A stretch of 64,000 nucleotides of DNA. Source: Gilvimarinus polysaccharolyticus (GTDB lineage: Bacteria; Pseudomonadota; Gammaproteobacteria; Pseudomonadales; Cellvibrionaceae). The translations under genes were made by a program, and so were the position numbers. The stretch is taken from assembly GCF_001187555.1 (NCBI RefSeq), contig NZ_LFIJ01000001.1, positions 1,576,078-1,640,077 on the forward strand, written 5' to 3'. Shown here in pieces: positions 29,274-37,717 of the stretch (its first letter is position 1; each line of letters begins with the position of its first letter). Below the pieces are notes generated by a model that saw only the letters and a list, made by a program, of their open reading frames with translations, was not told where the DNA came from and did not search any database.

Positions 29274-30269
29274 TTAATCTGGCGCTGACTGTCGCTCTGG
29301 GAGCTTGGTCGCCAGCAGCTCGGCGAGCACCGAGGTCGCGTAACAACCCACTCCCAATGCAAAATCTAAACGTAAATCGCGGCCGTCCCACAACCAGGTT
29401 AAATCTTGCACCCGAGACACCAGCGCGCGACGATCTTGATTAAGGCCGGTAAACTCTAACGGTTCGCACCAATGCTGCCAATCGGCCAACACTTGTGTCT
29501 CTAATTCCAGCGCAGCACCGCTCACTAGCGGCCGGCCACGGCCCCACAAAGGCCCACTAGGCAGCGGTTGTCCGGCCACCTGTATCGGGGTTTCATCGGC
29601 CAGCAACAGCTGCCAACAATTTTGCCGTACTCGCTCGGCCAAAACACTGTTAAACAAATAAGAGCGCGCCGCCGATATCGCCATCGAGCGCTTCGGACGA
29701 TTTTTGATCTTAATCTGATCGACCAGCAACCGCTGAGCCAAGGCTAAATTACCGTTATCTATCCCAAACCGCTGCGGGCCAAAATAATTCGGCACGCCGT
29801 GCTCGGCAATCAGCTGTAAACGTTTATCCAACTCAGCCGGCGTTGCGGTTACACCACGCAACCAAATGCTAAATCGATTGCACAAATGCTGACCACGACG
29901 CAGCTTTTGTTTGTGGCGTGTACAATTTAATACTCGCAAAGTATCGGTCTGTAGCGTTTGCCAATCGGGCTCTACACTTTTGGGCAGGTACACACTAAAC
30001 CATTGGCGCGTTACCCCGTGGCGATCTTTAAGGCCACAGTAGCCTATATCGCGGGTCTCAACCCCAGCCAGTGCGGCGATCTGACGCGCGATCCAAGCGG
30101 TGTTGTCGCCGTCTTTTTCAATTTCTAAAAAAACGTGTTCACCCTCGCCCGAGGGCGTAAAACCTAACTCTTCAAACACTAAAAAGTCGGCATTGATTGT
30201 ACGAAAACCCGCCTCGCCCAACAAACCGCCATAGGCGAGCGGAAAATTCACATCAAATAATTCAGGCAC
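29274..30269 (-). CDS. truD: tRNA pseudouridine(13) synthase TruD
   Basis: A 331-residue pseudouridine synthase modifying U13 of tRNA-Glu. The catalytic aspartate is D82 in [18 protein letters not shown], close to the E. coli position 80. The NYFGPQRFG and [15 protein letters not shown] blocks of the TRUD domain are present, and length is slightly below E. coli (349). It starts at GTG and overlaps the ispF stop by 8 bp, with GGAG upstream, so it is coupled to ispF. Confidence 0.94.
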   Translation of the reverse strand: MPELFDVNFPLAYGGLLGEAGFRTINADFLVFEELGFTPSGEGEHVFLEIEKDGDNTAWIARQIAALAGVETRDIGYCGLKDRHGVTRQWFSVYLPKSVEPDWQTLQTDTLRVLNCTRHKQKLRRGQHLCNRFSIWLRGVTATPAELDKRLQLIAEHGVPNYFGPQRFGIDNGNLALAQRLLVDQIKIKNRPKRSMAISAARSYLFNSVLAERVRQNCWQLLLADETPIQVAGQPLPSGPLWGRGRPLVSGAALELETQVLADWQHWCEPLEFTGLNQDRRALVSRVQDLTWLWDGRDLRLDFALGVGCYATSVLAELLATKLPERQSAPD

Positions 30270-30753
30270 ACGGTGCTCCGACTAAAGGTTTCATTAAGAC
30301 ACACGCCTCGGCAGCAATGCCCTCTTCTCGACCGGTAAAACCAAGCTTCTCGGTGGTGGTCGCTTTAACATTTACCTGTGCCAGCGAGCAGTCTAAATCG
30401 ACGGCAATCGCCTCGCGCATTGCCGTAATATGCTGCGCCATGCGCGGGGCTTGAGCAATAATCGTCATATCAGCATTGCCCAACTGCCATCCAGTGGCGC
30501 GCACCTTAAGGTTAACTAAGCGCAATAAATCGCGGCTGTTGGCACCTTTATATTGCGGATCGGTATCGGGGAAATGTTGCCCAATATCACCCAGCGCGCA
30601 GGCCCCCAGCAACGCATCACATAGGGCGTGGAGTAAAACATCGCCATCGGAGTGCGCCATTAACCCTTGAGTATGTGGTATCACCACACCACCGATCACG
30701 ATTTTGTCGCCCGGCCCAAATTTGTGCACATCGTAGCCTTGCCCAATTCTCAT
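30262..30753 (-). CDS. ispF: 2-C-methyl-D-erythritol 2,4-cyclodiphosphate synthase
   Basis: A 163-residue enzyme of the MEP isoprenoid pathway that cyclises the CDP-methylerythritol phosphate intermediate and releases CMP. Metal ligands D8 and H10 lie in GYDVH; the blocks [18 protein letters not shown] and [10 protein letters not shown] follow. The ATG at 30751-30753 sits behind a strong GAGGAGG and overlaps the ispD stop as ATGA, so ispD, ispF and truD are all coupled. A 15-codon longer frame was rejected. Confidence 0.95.
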   Translation of the reverse strand: MRIGQGYDVHKFGPGDKIVIGGVVIPHTQGLMAHSDGDVLLHALCDALLGACALGDIGQHFPDTDPQYKGANSRDLLRLVNLKVRATGWQLGNADMTIIAQAPRMAQHITAMREAIAVDLDCSLAQVNVKATTTEKLGFTGREEGIAAEACVLMKPLVGAPCA

Positions 30754-31463
30754 AATGCCTCCTCGGCCTGATGGCGCAATATCGCCTGCGCCAACCATAA
30801 ATCTTCGGGTCGGGTAATTTTTAAATTGTCAGCGCGCCCCTCCACCACCACGGCACTTGCGCCGGTGTACTCCATTGCACTGGTTTCATCGGTTACCGCT
30901 AAACCTTGACGCGCAGCGCTGCTCAGTGCGGCTTCTAGCGCTTGGCGCCGGTAGCACTGCGGGGTTTGTGCCGCCCACAACTGACGGCGGTCAACCGTAG
31001 CCATCACTCGACCAGCCGTTACCTGCTTGATCGTATCGTTAACGGGGGTGGCCAATAAGCCTCCATCGGAGCCTTGCACTTTGTCTAGCAACCGCTCTAT
31101 GTCGGCCACCTGTACGCAGGGGCGCGCGGCATCGTGCACCAACACCCAATCATCAGGGCCGGCAAACAACTGCAGTGCCTGTAGCGCTTGCAGCACCGAA
31201 TCGGCCCGCTCGGCGCCACCGATAACTGTTTGCACTTTGGCGTGATGGGCTAATTCCAGCTCGCGCCAATACGTATCCTCACGACCAATAGCAACCACGA
31301 TACCTTTAATAGCGGGGACAGCTAACAGCCGCTCTAGGGTATAGACCAGTACGGGTTTACCATCTATAGGCAGGTATTGCTTGGGAGTCTGGCTAGCCAT
31401 GCGTGAGCCACTGCCAGCGGCGGGTACTATTGCCCAGCAGGCGCTGGAGGCGTCGTAATGCAT
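30750..31463 (-). CDS. ispD: 2-C-methyl-D-erythritol 4-phosphate cytidylyltransferase
   Basis: A 237-residue nucleotidyltransferase of the MEP pathway, using CTP to activate methylerythritol phosphate. The nucleotide-binding loop [20 protein letters not shown] is at about 14-33. VHDAARPCV and the C-terminal [17 protein letters not shown] are family hallmarks. It lies 6 bp after ftsB and overlaps ispF by 4 bp, giving the common ftsB-ispD-ispF order. Confidence 0.95.
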   Translation of the reverse strand: MHYDASSACWAIVPAAGSGSRMASQTPKQYLPIDGKPVLVYTLERLLAVPAIKGIVVAIGREDTYWRELELAHHAKVQTVIGGAERADSVLQALQALQLFAGPDDWVLVHDAARPCVQVADIERLLDKVQGSDGGLLATPVNDTIKQVTAGRVMATVDRRQLWAAQTPQCYRRQALEAALSSAARQGLAVTDETSAMEYTGASAVVVEGRADNLKITRPEDLWLAQAILRHQAEEAL

Positions 31464-31469
31464 AGGTGT

Positions 31470-31748
31470 CTAATCGTCGGGGGTGTGAGTCATAAAAAAG
31501 GTTTCGCCATTTTTGATCATGCCGATATCGCTACGGGCGCGGGCCTCGATCATCTCATCGCCATTTTTTAGATCTGCCACCTCAACCGCCAACACTCGGT
31601 TACGCTCGGTCATACGCAAATTTTCGGCGCTTTGCTGGCTTATCTCGCGCTCTAGCCGCGCACGATCTGCAAAGCTGCCATCACCGACCCAAAGCCGGTA
31701 CTGCAACCCCACAAATATCACTATTAGTATTGTTAGCAAACATTTCAT
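31470..31748 (-). CDS. ftsB: Cell division protein FtsB
   Basis: A 92-residue bitopic inner-membrane divisome protein of the FtsQLB complex. A single transmembrane segment (about 3-18, LLTILIVIFVGLQYRLWVG) is followed by a coiled coil rich in E, R and N (about 28-62), and then the conserved C-terminal block with ARSDIGMIKNGETFF. The ATG at 31746-31748 was chosen over a frame ten codons longer. The gene heads the ispD-ispF-truD-pcm run. Enolase, often just upstream of ftsB, is not here. Confidence 0.92.
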   Translation of the reverse strand: MKCLLTILIVIFVGLQYRLWVGDGSFADRARLEREISQQSAENLRMTERNRVLAVEVADLKNGDEMIEARARSDIGMIKNGETFFMTHTPDD

Positions 31749-31883
31749 AGCGCGCAGTTTATCGCAGCTTGCGAGCAACGGCTATCTCGACTTGAACTGT
31801 TGGTGCCAAGCGGCAACCGGTGTATATTGGCGGCCGCTGTTTTAGCCACCATCCAATACAAGTGTTTTTTAAATTTAACCACC

Positions 31884-32276
31884 ATGGCCAACAAGAAATT
31901 TGCAGTAAAGTTAAAAAGCTGGGGCATTTATACCCCCTGGGACAGTGACACCAAAGCGCTGCCCAAGCTGCTTAAAGTCACCCGCGAGATCCCCTGCGAG
32001 CTAGACATCGAGTTTGGCTATATTGCCAACATTAAAAAAGCAAAAAACAAAAAGCTGCACTACTGTATTTACCACCCAGATATCCCCGATGCAGACGGCA
32101 CGCCGCTACCGCCCTTTAGTGGTGAGGAGTTTATTCGGCAAAATGACTGGAACTTTTTTATTGGCGATACCGTGTGGGCGCCTATCGAGAACAAACAGGG
32201 CCCGTGGCGCATCACTTTAAGCATCGAGGGCGAGCTGGTGGCTGATGAAACATTTAAGTTAGTCATACCCAACTAA
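31884..32276 (+). CDS. DUF3859 domain-containing protein
   Basis: A 130-residue soluble protein. The C-terminal block (IYHPDIPDADGTPLPPF, then NDWNFFIGDTVWAP and NKQGPWRITLSIEGE) matches DUF3859, a beta-rich family of unknown role in gammaproteobacteria. No signal peptide or membrane segment. The ATG at 31884 was used because the preceding frame reaches back only to a TTG within the ftsB promoter region. Divergent from ftsB and ending at a good terminator. Confidence 0.8.
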   Translation: MANKKFAVKLKSWGIYTPWDSDTKALPKLLKVTREIPCELDIEFGYIANIKKAKNKKLHYCIYHPDIPDADGTPLPPFSGEEFIRQNDWNFFIGDTVWAPIENKQGPWRITLSIEGELVADETFKLVIPN

Positions 32277-32345
32277 TACGGCCACAGTGCATTCGGCCAT
32301 TATAGAGCAATTTACAGCTAGGCACTTAGCTGCTCCCCCATAACA

Positions 32346-32374
32346 AAAAGCCCGCACAATTTGCACGGGCTTTT
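32346..32374. terminator. Terminator between DUF3859 gene and the AsmA-like gene
   Basis: AAAAGCCCG and CGGGCTTTT arms around a short internal loop, with T- and A-tracts on both sides. It serves the convergent genes ending at 32276 and 32403. Confidence 0.85.
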
Positions 32375-32402
32375 ATAACAACAACGCAACTACCAGTCAC
32401 GG

Positions 32403-33170
32403 CTACTCTGCTTTAAACAACTCTTTAACTTTATCCAGCTTCTCTTTATCTGAGTCAGACAAGTTTTCATCTAACGCCTTACTCGCCGCTTCAACCGCAC
32501 GATGCTTTAATTCACCCTCCACACGATCTTGCGCTTCATCTATAAGCGGTTGGACAATCGCTTGCGCCAGCTCTTGAGCGGTTAACCCCTGTTTGCGGCT
32601 GCCCAGATTAGTGCGCTTTATATCGTTCAGTTTTACCGTACGATCTTCAAGCTGAGGCGATATCACCCGCATAGAAATATTGCTAAACGATAACTTCTCG
32701 ACCATAAAGCGCACTTCAGCCTCAGCCCCTGCCTCATCTGCCGTAGTTTGGTTATCGGCCGGCAAGTATGACTGCACATTTTTCAGCACCTGCTGAATAT
32801 TAGTGTCTGCGCCGCCATTGTGTTCGGCGGTTAGCACAGCTCCGTCAATCAGCACCTCATTAAGTACGATAACCGGCTCGGCAATACTCGTGGGCTCTAT
32901 CTGCAGCGCCACCTCATCAAATTTAAATACGCTATCAGAGGTATAACCTTCTGGGTTGGCGATGCTTAAACCATAAATTTCGCCGCGACCTTTAGTCAAC
33001 TCAAAATTCACTCGATCAACTCTCACCTCGGTTTGGGTCACCTCCGAGCCAACTTTTTCGATAGCCGATACCACCATTGAGTCCAACTGGCTAAATAAGT
33101 AATAAAGCCCGCCACCCACTAATGCCACTAACAACAGCAAAATAACCAAGATTATTTTTAACGCTTTCAT
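32403..33170 (-). CDS. Membrane-anchored AsmA-like protein of unknown function
   Basis: A 255-residue protein with an N-terminal membrane anchor (about 4-26) followed by a periplasmic domain. The pattern VDRVNFELTKGRGEIYGLSIANPEGYTSD and the VLNEVLIDG segment resemble the AsmA/DUF748 superfamily of lipid-transport-related repeats, in a very short form. The C-terminal 80 residues are helical and charged. A GGTGG site precedes the ATG. Function not known. It is followed upstream by another small membrane-anchored gene about 130 bp away. Confidence 0.7.
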   Translation of the reverse strand: MKALKIILVILLLLVALVGGGLYYLFSQLDSMVVSAIEKVGSEVTQTEVRVDRVNFELTKGRGEIYGLSIANPEGYTSDSVFKFDEVALQIEPTSIAEPVIVLNEVLIDGAVLTAEHNGGADTNIQQVLKNVQSYLPADNQTTADEAGAEAEVRFMVEKLSFSNISMRVISPQLEDRTVKLNDIKRTNLGSRKQGLTAQELAQAIVQPLIDEAQDRVEGELKHRAVEAASKALDENLSDSDKEKLDKVKELFKAE

Positions 33171-33304
33171 GATCCACCCTTAATTAAAATTTTGTTGTGC
33201 CCCATGAGCACCGGTACGCTTATATTTGCAGCGCGCACTTTAGCACAAACTCTGCAAAACCAAAGCGCCGAGCCGGCTTAACCCATGACCACCTGAGTAG
33301 CCGG

Positions 33305-33652
33305 TTATTCAGTCGGCTGCATTGGTTGATCATCCACTGGGACTGCCTCTGCATCCAGCTCTGTTAAGGCAGCTCGAGCGCGCCCCATCTCCGACTCAAC
33401 CGAATCTATAATCGCATCCCAGCCCTGCACAATCACCTTGTTGGCCTTAGCCACCATGGCACTAACAGACTGCTGCTCCATTGCCGCCACTTTATTGCGC
33501 AACTCAGCAACATTGTTATTTAACGTCGCAAGCTCATCGTGCAGTGCCGCCACCTCGGCACTTAACGCTTGTTCGCGCTCATAGCCTAAATACAACACCG
33601 CACTTTGCACTACCACCACCAGCCATAGTAATAACAGTAAAAACCCACGCAT
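33305..33652 (-). CDS. Small membrane-anchored coiled-coil protein
   Basis: A 115-residue protein with one transmembrane segment (about 3-22) and a heptad-rich coiled coil (about 28-65, with repeated L, A and V positions), then an acidic tail. No recognised family. The arrangement resembles small inner-membrane proteins that scaffold envelope complexes, but that is inference. ATG at 33650-33652 behind GAGG; a GTG one codon upstream is equally possible. It is divergent from the glutamate-synthase-like gene. Confidence 0.65.
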   Translation of the reverse strand: MRGFLLLLLWLVVVVQSAVLYLGYEREQALSAEVAALHDELATLNNNVAELRNKVAAMEQQSVSAMVAKANKVIVQGWDAIIDSVESEMGRARAALTELDAEAVPVDDQPMQPTE

Positions 33653-33818
33653 CACTTTACCTCACCCTACTAACCCGTAAAAATACCAATTCGCCCCAGC
33701 CAAGCATGCAGCGGCGCATAAAAAAGCCTATCATAGCGCGACCTAAAACCGGTTAACATTAAGCGCGCCTAACAGCGGCTATTTAACCCACTGATATTAT
33801 CAACCAAAGTGCCTTTTA

Positions 33819-35384
33819 ATGAAAAACGACGATTTTGCCTTAACTCTACTGAGTGCATTCGAGCTGCTCTTCGCTGGGCTGTTATTGGCGCTGGTCATAA
33901 CCGTGATCGTGCTTTACATCATAGACGTAAATCAAAGCAGCCACACGATACGCCGCAACTACCCCGTAATAGGTCGATTTCGCTACTTATTTGAGCACCT
34001 AGGCGAATTTTTTCGGCAATACTTTTTTGCTATGGACCGCGAAGAAATGCCCTTTAACCGCGCCGAGCGCTCGTGGGCTTATCGTGCGGCCAAAAATGTC
34101 GATGCCAATATCGCCTTTGGCTCAACTCGCGATCTATCACCCACCGGTAGCGTGATGTTTTTAAATTCGGCATTTCCCACACTAGAACAAGATGCTGCGC
34201 TCCCCTCCGAGGTCACAATCGGGCCATTTTGTCGTCAGCCCTACAGCACCAGCTCGATTTTTAATATCTCGGGCATGAGCTTTGGCGCCTTATCGCGCCC
34301 CGCCGTACGAGCGTTATCCGCCGGTGCCGCCAAAGCCGGCTGCTGGATCAATACCGGCGAAGGCGGCCTGTCGCCTTACCACCTAGAAGGCGGCGGCGAT
34401 GTAGTGTTTCAGATAGGTACCGCCAAATACGGTGTCCGAGACGCCGAAGGCCACCTGAGCGACGAGCGCTTAAAAGCCATCGCCGCACACGATAACGTGC
34501 GCATGATCGAACTCAAACTGAGCCAAGGCGCCAAGCCCGGCAAAGGCGGCATTTTACCTGGCGAAAAAGTCAACGCCGAGATTGCCGAAATCCGCGGCAT
34601 TACGGTCGGGCACCCCTCCATCAGCCCCAATGGCCACCCCGATGTCCGCTCGGTAGACGAGTTACTGGATATGCTCGAGCACATCCGCGAAGTCACCGGT
34701 AAACCGGTGGGCTTTAAAGCCGTGATCGGTGATAAAGACTGGCTGCGCGAGCTGGTGCACAATATCAAAGAGCGCGGCATTGATCGCGCACCAGATTTTA
34801 TTACCATAGACAGCTGCGACGGCGGCACCGGCGCGGCGCCGCAACCTCTGATGGACTCTGTCGGTCTTCCGCTCAAAGAAAGTCTGCCTTGGGTGTCCGA
34901 CCTACTGACTCAGGCCGGTCTCAAAAGCCGTATTAAAATTATCGCCTCGGGTAAATTAATTACCCCCTCTAAGGTTGCTTGGGCGCTGGCATGCGGTGCC
35001 GATTTTACCGTAAGCGCGCGCGGCTTTATGTTTGCGCTGGGCTGCATTCAAGCCATGCAGTGCCACAAAAACACCTGCCCAACCGGCATTACCACCCACA
35101 ACCCCAAGCTGCAAAAAGGCCTCGACCCCACCAACAAAGCCACCCGTGTCGCGCATTATCAACGCAACATGACTAACGGCGTGGGGCTTATTGCCCATGC
35201 TTGTGGTGTTACCGAACCGCGCCAACTGCGCCGCAGCCACGTACACGTAGTCGCCGCCTCCGGGTTATCAGTGCCTTTAAGTGAACTTCACCCCGAGCCT
35301 ATCACTCTGATAGATGATCAAGCCCGGCCCGAAGAGCCAGAGCGACAAATCAACAGCACGCAAGAGGAGCTTATTAATGAATAA
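33819..35384 (+). CDS. FMN-binding glutamate-synthase-like protein, membrane-anchored
   Basis: A 521-residue protein with an N-terminal transmembrane segment (about 13-36) followed by a complete glutamate synthase central/FMN domain (SSIFNISGMSFGALSRPAVRALS, TGEGGLSPYHLEGGGD, SQGAKPGKGGILPGEKV, DSCDGGTGAAPQPLMD, CHKNTCPTGITTHNP). It lacks the amidotransferase domain, so it is not a classical GltB. This stand-alone family is widespread and its reaction is not settled. The last 8 bp overlap the start of the next gene, which suggests the two products work together. Confidence 0.88.
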   Translation: MKNDDFALTLLSAFELLFAGLLLALVITVIVLYIIDVNQSSHTIRRNYPVIGRFRYLFEHLGEFFRQYFFAMDREEMPFNRAERSWAYRAAKNVDANIAFGSTRDLSPTGSVMFLNSAFPTLEQDAALPSEVTIGPFCRQPYSTSSIFNISGMSFGALSRPAVRALSAGAAKAGCWINTGEGGLSPYHLEGGGDVVFQIGTAKYGVRDAEGHLSDERLKAIAAHDNVRMIELKLSQGAKPGKGGILPGEKVNAEIAEIRGITVGHPSISPNGHPDVRSVDELLDMLEHIREVTGKPVGFKAVIGDKDWLRELVHNIKERGIDRAPDFITIDSCDGGTGAAPQPLMDSVGLPLKESLPWVSDLLTQAGLKSRIKIIASGKLITPSKVAWALACGADFTVSARGFMFALGCIQAMQCHKNTCPTGITTHNPKLQKGLDPTNKATRVAHYQRNMTNGVGLIAHACGVTEPRQLRRSHVHVVAASGLSVPLSELHPEPITLIDDQARPEEPERQINSTQEELINE

Positions 35385-35907
35385 ACTAAGTCTCAGTATG
35401 GTACTAGTACTGGCCTGTCTAAGCCCTTGGGCGACAGCACAAATAGAATCCAAAGCCCCCAGCATAAGTGAACTAAGCGGGACCGATGGCAGCTTTTTAC
35501 AGCAACAACGTGAACGTGTAGACCGCCTAACCCGCGAGCAATTAGGCACTCCAATTCGCGGCAACAAAACAGATCTAAACGCTCTGCAACGCATTATCGA
35601 CCGCGACCTAGTAGCACAAGACGATAAACTTATGCAGCAAGCACTGGGGGTAATACTGGCCGACGTAATGCTTACCGACGAGCCGGCATTGGCCTGGAAA
35701 ATTTACGAAGATCGCCGTGGTCGCTCACGAGCGCTGTGCGTCACCGGCATCCAAGAGTGTCTGTTTCCGGTCACCATGTTATCGCGGCGCATGGCGGTGG
35801 GTTTAAAACCCGATGTTAAGAAAATCTACGTCGAAGCCATGACTCTAATGGGTGAGCAGCTACCCGAGCTGCCCTATGGCGCAAAGCGGGAGTACACACC
35901 GTATTAA
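35377..35907 (+). CDS. Exported protein of unknown function coupled to the glutamate-synthase-like gene
   Basis: A 176-residue protein with a clear Sec signal peptide (MNKLSLSMVLVLACLSPWATAQ at the N-terminus). The mature part is helical, with two cysteines (in RALCVTGIQECLFPV) that could form a disulfide. No known domain was recognised. GAGGAG lies just before the ATG. The start overlaps the upstream stop by 8 bp, so translation is coupled to a membrane-anchored flavoprotein; a periplasmic partner role is plausible. Confidence 0.7.
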   Translation: MNKLSLSMVLVLACLSPWATAQIESKAPSISELSGTDGSFLQQQRERVDRLTREQLGTPIRGNKTDLNALQRIIDRDLVAQDDKLMQQALGVILADVMLTDEPALAWKIYEDRRGRSRALCVTGIQECLFPVTMLSRRMAVGLKPDVKKIYVEAMTLMGEQLPELPYGAKREYTPY

Positions 35908-35942
35908 CACCCGGTATTTATTTACGACAAAAATTTAAAAAT

Positions 35943-36503
35943 ATGGAAGCATTAGTAGGCTCGACCCTCGCGGTCGCTATTGCCGAGATGGGCGACAAAA
36001 CCCAACTGCTGGCACTGCTGTTGGTGGGCCGCTATGGCCGCCCGGTACTGATTTGCCTAGGCATTTTAGTCGCCACTTTAATCAACCACGGTCTCTCCGC
36101 TTGGCTCGGCGACTGGTTGGGCGGTTTGATTCCCGCCGCTTGGCTGCCGTGGATGATTGGCACCAGCTTTTTAGCTGTTGCCCTGTGGATGCTCATCCCC
36201 GACAAAGCCGACGATGGCGACAGCCGCTTTGCCGCACTCGGCCCGTTTGGTGCCACGTGCATTCTGTTTTTTCTCGCCGAAATTGGCGATAAAACCCAAA
36301 TTGCCACGGTAGTACTTGCGGCTAAATACAGTGCCACATGGCTGGTAATCGTAGGTACAACACTTGGTATGTTATTGGCCAACGTGCCGGTAGTTATATG
36401 CGGCCGCTGGATATTGCAGCGCATTAATTTAAAGTGGGTGCATATCGGGGCGTTTGTGTTGTTTTTGGGGTTTGCGTTGGCGAGTTTTTGGCAGGGGTTT
36501 TAG
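35943..36503 (+). CDS. TMEM165/GDT1 family transporter (UPF0016)
   Basis: A 186-residue inner-membrane protein with six predicted helices. Both copies of the family signature E-x-G-D-K-T are present: AEMGDKTQLLALLLVGRYG near the N-terminus and AEIGDKTQIATVVLAAKY in the second half. UPF0016/GDT1 proteins are cation exporters, acting on Mn2+ in bacteria (MneA) and Ca2+/Mn2+ in eukaryotes. The manganese role is by homology. It follows the exported protein by 35 bp without an obvious ribosome binding site, and is followed by a dispersed repeat. Confidence 0.9.
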   Translation: MEALVGSTLAVAIAEMGDKTQLLALLLVGRYGRPVLICLGILVATLINHGLSAWLGDWLGGLIPAAWLPWMIGTSFLAVALWMLIPDKADDGDSRFAALGPFGATCILFFLAEIGDKTQIATVVLAAKYSATWLVIVGTTLGMLLANVPVVICGRWILQRINLKWVHIGAFVLFLGFALASFWQGF

Positions 36504-36570
36504 TTTTTTCGAGATGAGCATAGAGCATCGCTAACGCGGACTTTTAATATGCCCGTGGGCCGAGCGTGGC

Positions 36571-36703
36571 GAGTTAGCTTTCTTTGTTTGGGAAAATCAA
36601 AGTAACGAAAAAGCAGCTTCTGCGCATCCCTGCCCTGATGAGACTTGCGTAAAAATCCTGTTTGCTTATCCCCTAAAATAGGCCTCCGCTCGGCTGGCTA
36701 CTG
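36571..36703 (+). repeat. Dispersed repeat, degenerate copy 1
   Basis: A degenerate copy of the repeat best preserved at 52075-52377. It has a diverged left block (GAGTTAGC...TTTGTTTGG...AAAATCAAAGTAAC) and a well preserved right block (GCTTATCCCCTAAAATAGG, then CTCCGCTCGGCTGGCT). It lies downstream of the GDT1 gene. Together with the inverted partial copy at 37197-37258 it flanks the glutaredoxin gene. Confidence 0.7.
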
Positions 36704-36766
36704 GGAGGCGGTCGAGCCAAAAAGAGGCTTGAGCGGACCAATCACAGATGGATATAAATTATTTTT

Positions 36767-37102
36767 TTATATTTTCTCTGCCAATTTAAGAATTCTGTCG
36801 GGATTGTAACCTTTGACAACCTCACCATTAATAAGCAGAACAGGAATACCCCTCCCACCAAGACTATCGTACTGCTCTCGGCCTTTTTGAGATTTTTCAA
36901 TATCATACTCAACGTACTGAATGTTATTTTCAATCATCAACTTTCTGGCCTTGGCACAATAGCCACACCAATCAGTTGCGTAGAGGATCACCTGTCCACC
37001 GTGCTCTAAAGCATAATCAGGCGGCGGATTTAACGCAGCGTTAATCACATCCCACTTATGGAACACAAAAAACACAAAGACGACTAATACAATTTTTTTC
37101 AA
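36767..37102 (-). CDS. Glutaredoxin-family protein, membrane-anchored or exported
   Basis: A 111-residue thioredoxin-fold protein. An N-terminal hydrophobic segment (about 4-15) precedes a glutaredoxin domain with the redox pair C46-G-Y-C49 in ATDWCGYCAKARKLM. The GIPVLLINGEVVKGYN block contains the usual cis-proline. The gene starts at TTG, the only plausible start, with AAGAG upstream. Its AT-rich DNA and the inverted dispersed repeats on both sides suggest it was acquired separately from its neighbours. Confidence 0.8.
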   Translation of the reverse strand: MKKIVLVVFVFFVFHKWDVINAALNPPPDYALEHGGQVILYATDWCGYCAKARKLMIENNIQYVEYDIEKSQKGREQYDSLGGRGIPVLLINGEVVKGYNPDRILKLAEKI

Positions 37103-37196
37103 TGTTTACACTCTTAATTATGATATCGAAAACAACACTCAGACAAACATGTGATCTACAATCGACAGCCGAATAAAGCAAGTGGATTTAATTCTC

Positions 37197-37258
37197 CAGC
37201 AGCCAGCCGAGCGTATGCCTATTTTAGTGGGTAAGTACGCATAAACCCGTACGCCAGC
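37197..37258 (-). repeat. Dispersed repeat, partial copy 2
   Basis: CAGCAGCCAGCCGAGC, then GCCTATTTTAGTGGGTAAG, the inverse complement of the right block of copy 1. It is cut short and followed by a small ACGCATAAACCCGTACGC hairpin. Confidence 0.7.
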
Positions 37259-37286
37259 TTTGCCACGTCCGGCCACACTGGCATAT

Positions 37287-37307
37287 CAAAAACCCGCCGA
37301 AAGCGGC
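37287..37307 (-). terminator. Weak intrinsic terminator of the HIT gene
   Basis: On the minus strand CCGC-TTTCG-GCGG is followed by GTTTTTG, about 10 bp past the HIT stop. The stem is short but the U-tract is good. Confidence 0.45.
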
Positions 37308-37314
37308 AATCTAA

Positions 37315-37704
37315 CTACAAAAACTCACGGATTTTCTCTGCTTGCGCCGCAAGCTCAACATGATCGCCCTGCCCCACTCGGGCAAAATCCAGCTCTTCCA
37401 TTTTATCCATTGGCACCAAATGCAAATGGGTGTGGGGTACTTCTAAACCGGCGATAATCATCGCTACTCGCTCGGCCGGAAACGCTTGCTGCAACGCCCG
37501 GGCGATTTTTTGGCTGACCACAGTTAGGTGTGCCATAGTCTCGGCATCAAGGTCGTACCAGTGATCCACCTCGGCACGGGGAATGACTAAAACATGGCCA
37601 GGTTTTAACGGGCCGATGGTCATAATGGCAACGGCAATATCATCTTGCCAAACAAAGTGACCGGGAATTTCTCCGGCAATAATTTTAGTAAATATGCTGG
37701 CCAT
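37315..37704 (-). CDS. HIT family nucleotide-binding protein
   Basis: A 129-residue histidine-triad protein, a nucleoside phosphoramidate or dinucleotide hydrolase. The triad HTHLHLVPM is at the C-terminal end, and the N-terminal IFTKIIAGEIPGHFVWQDD is typical. The ATG at 37702-37704 sits behind AGGAGG, 14 bp after the nuclease-like gene, so they are probably co-transcribed. The physiological substrate is not known. Confidence 0.9.
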   Translation of the reverse strand: MASIFTKIIAGEIPGHFVWQDDIAVAIMTIGPLKPGHVLVIPRAEVDHWYDLDAETMAHLTVVSQKIARALQQAFPAERVAMIIAGLEVPHTHLHLVPMDKMEELDFARVGQGDHVELAAQAEKIREFL

Positions 37705-37717
37705 AACGCCTCCTGAT

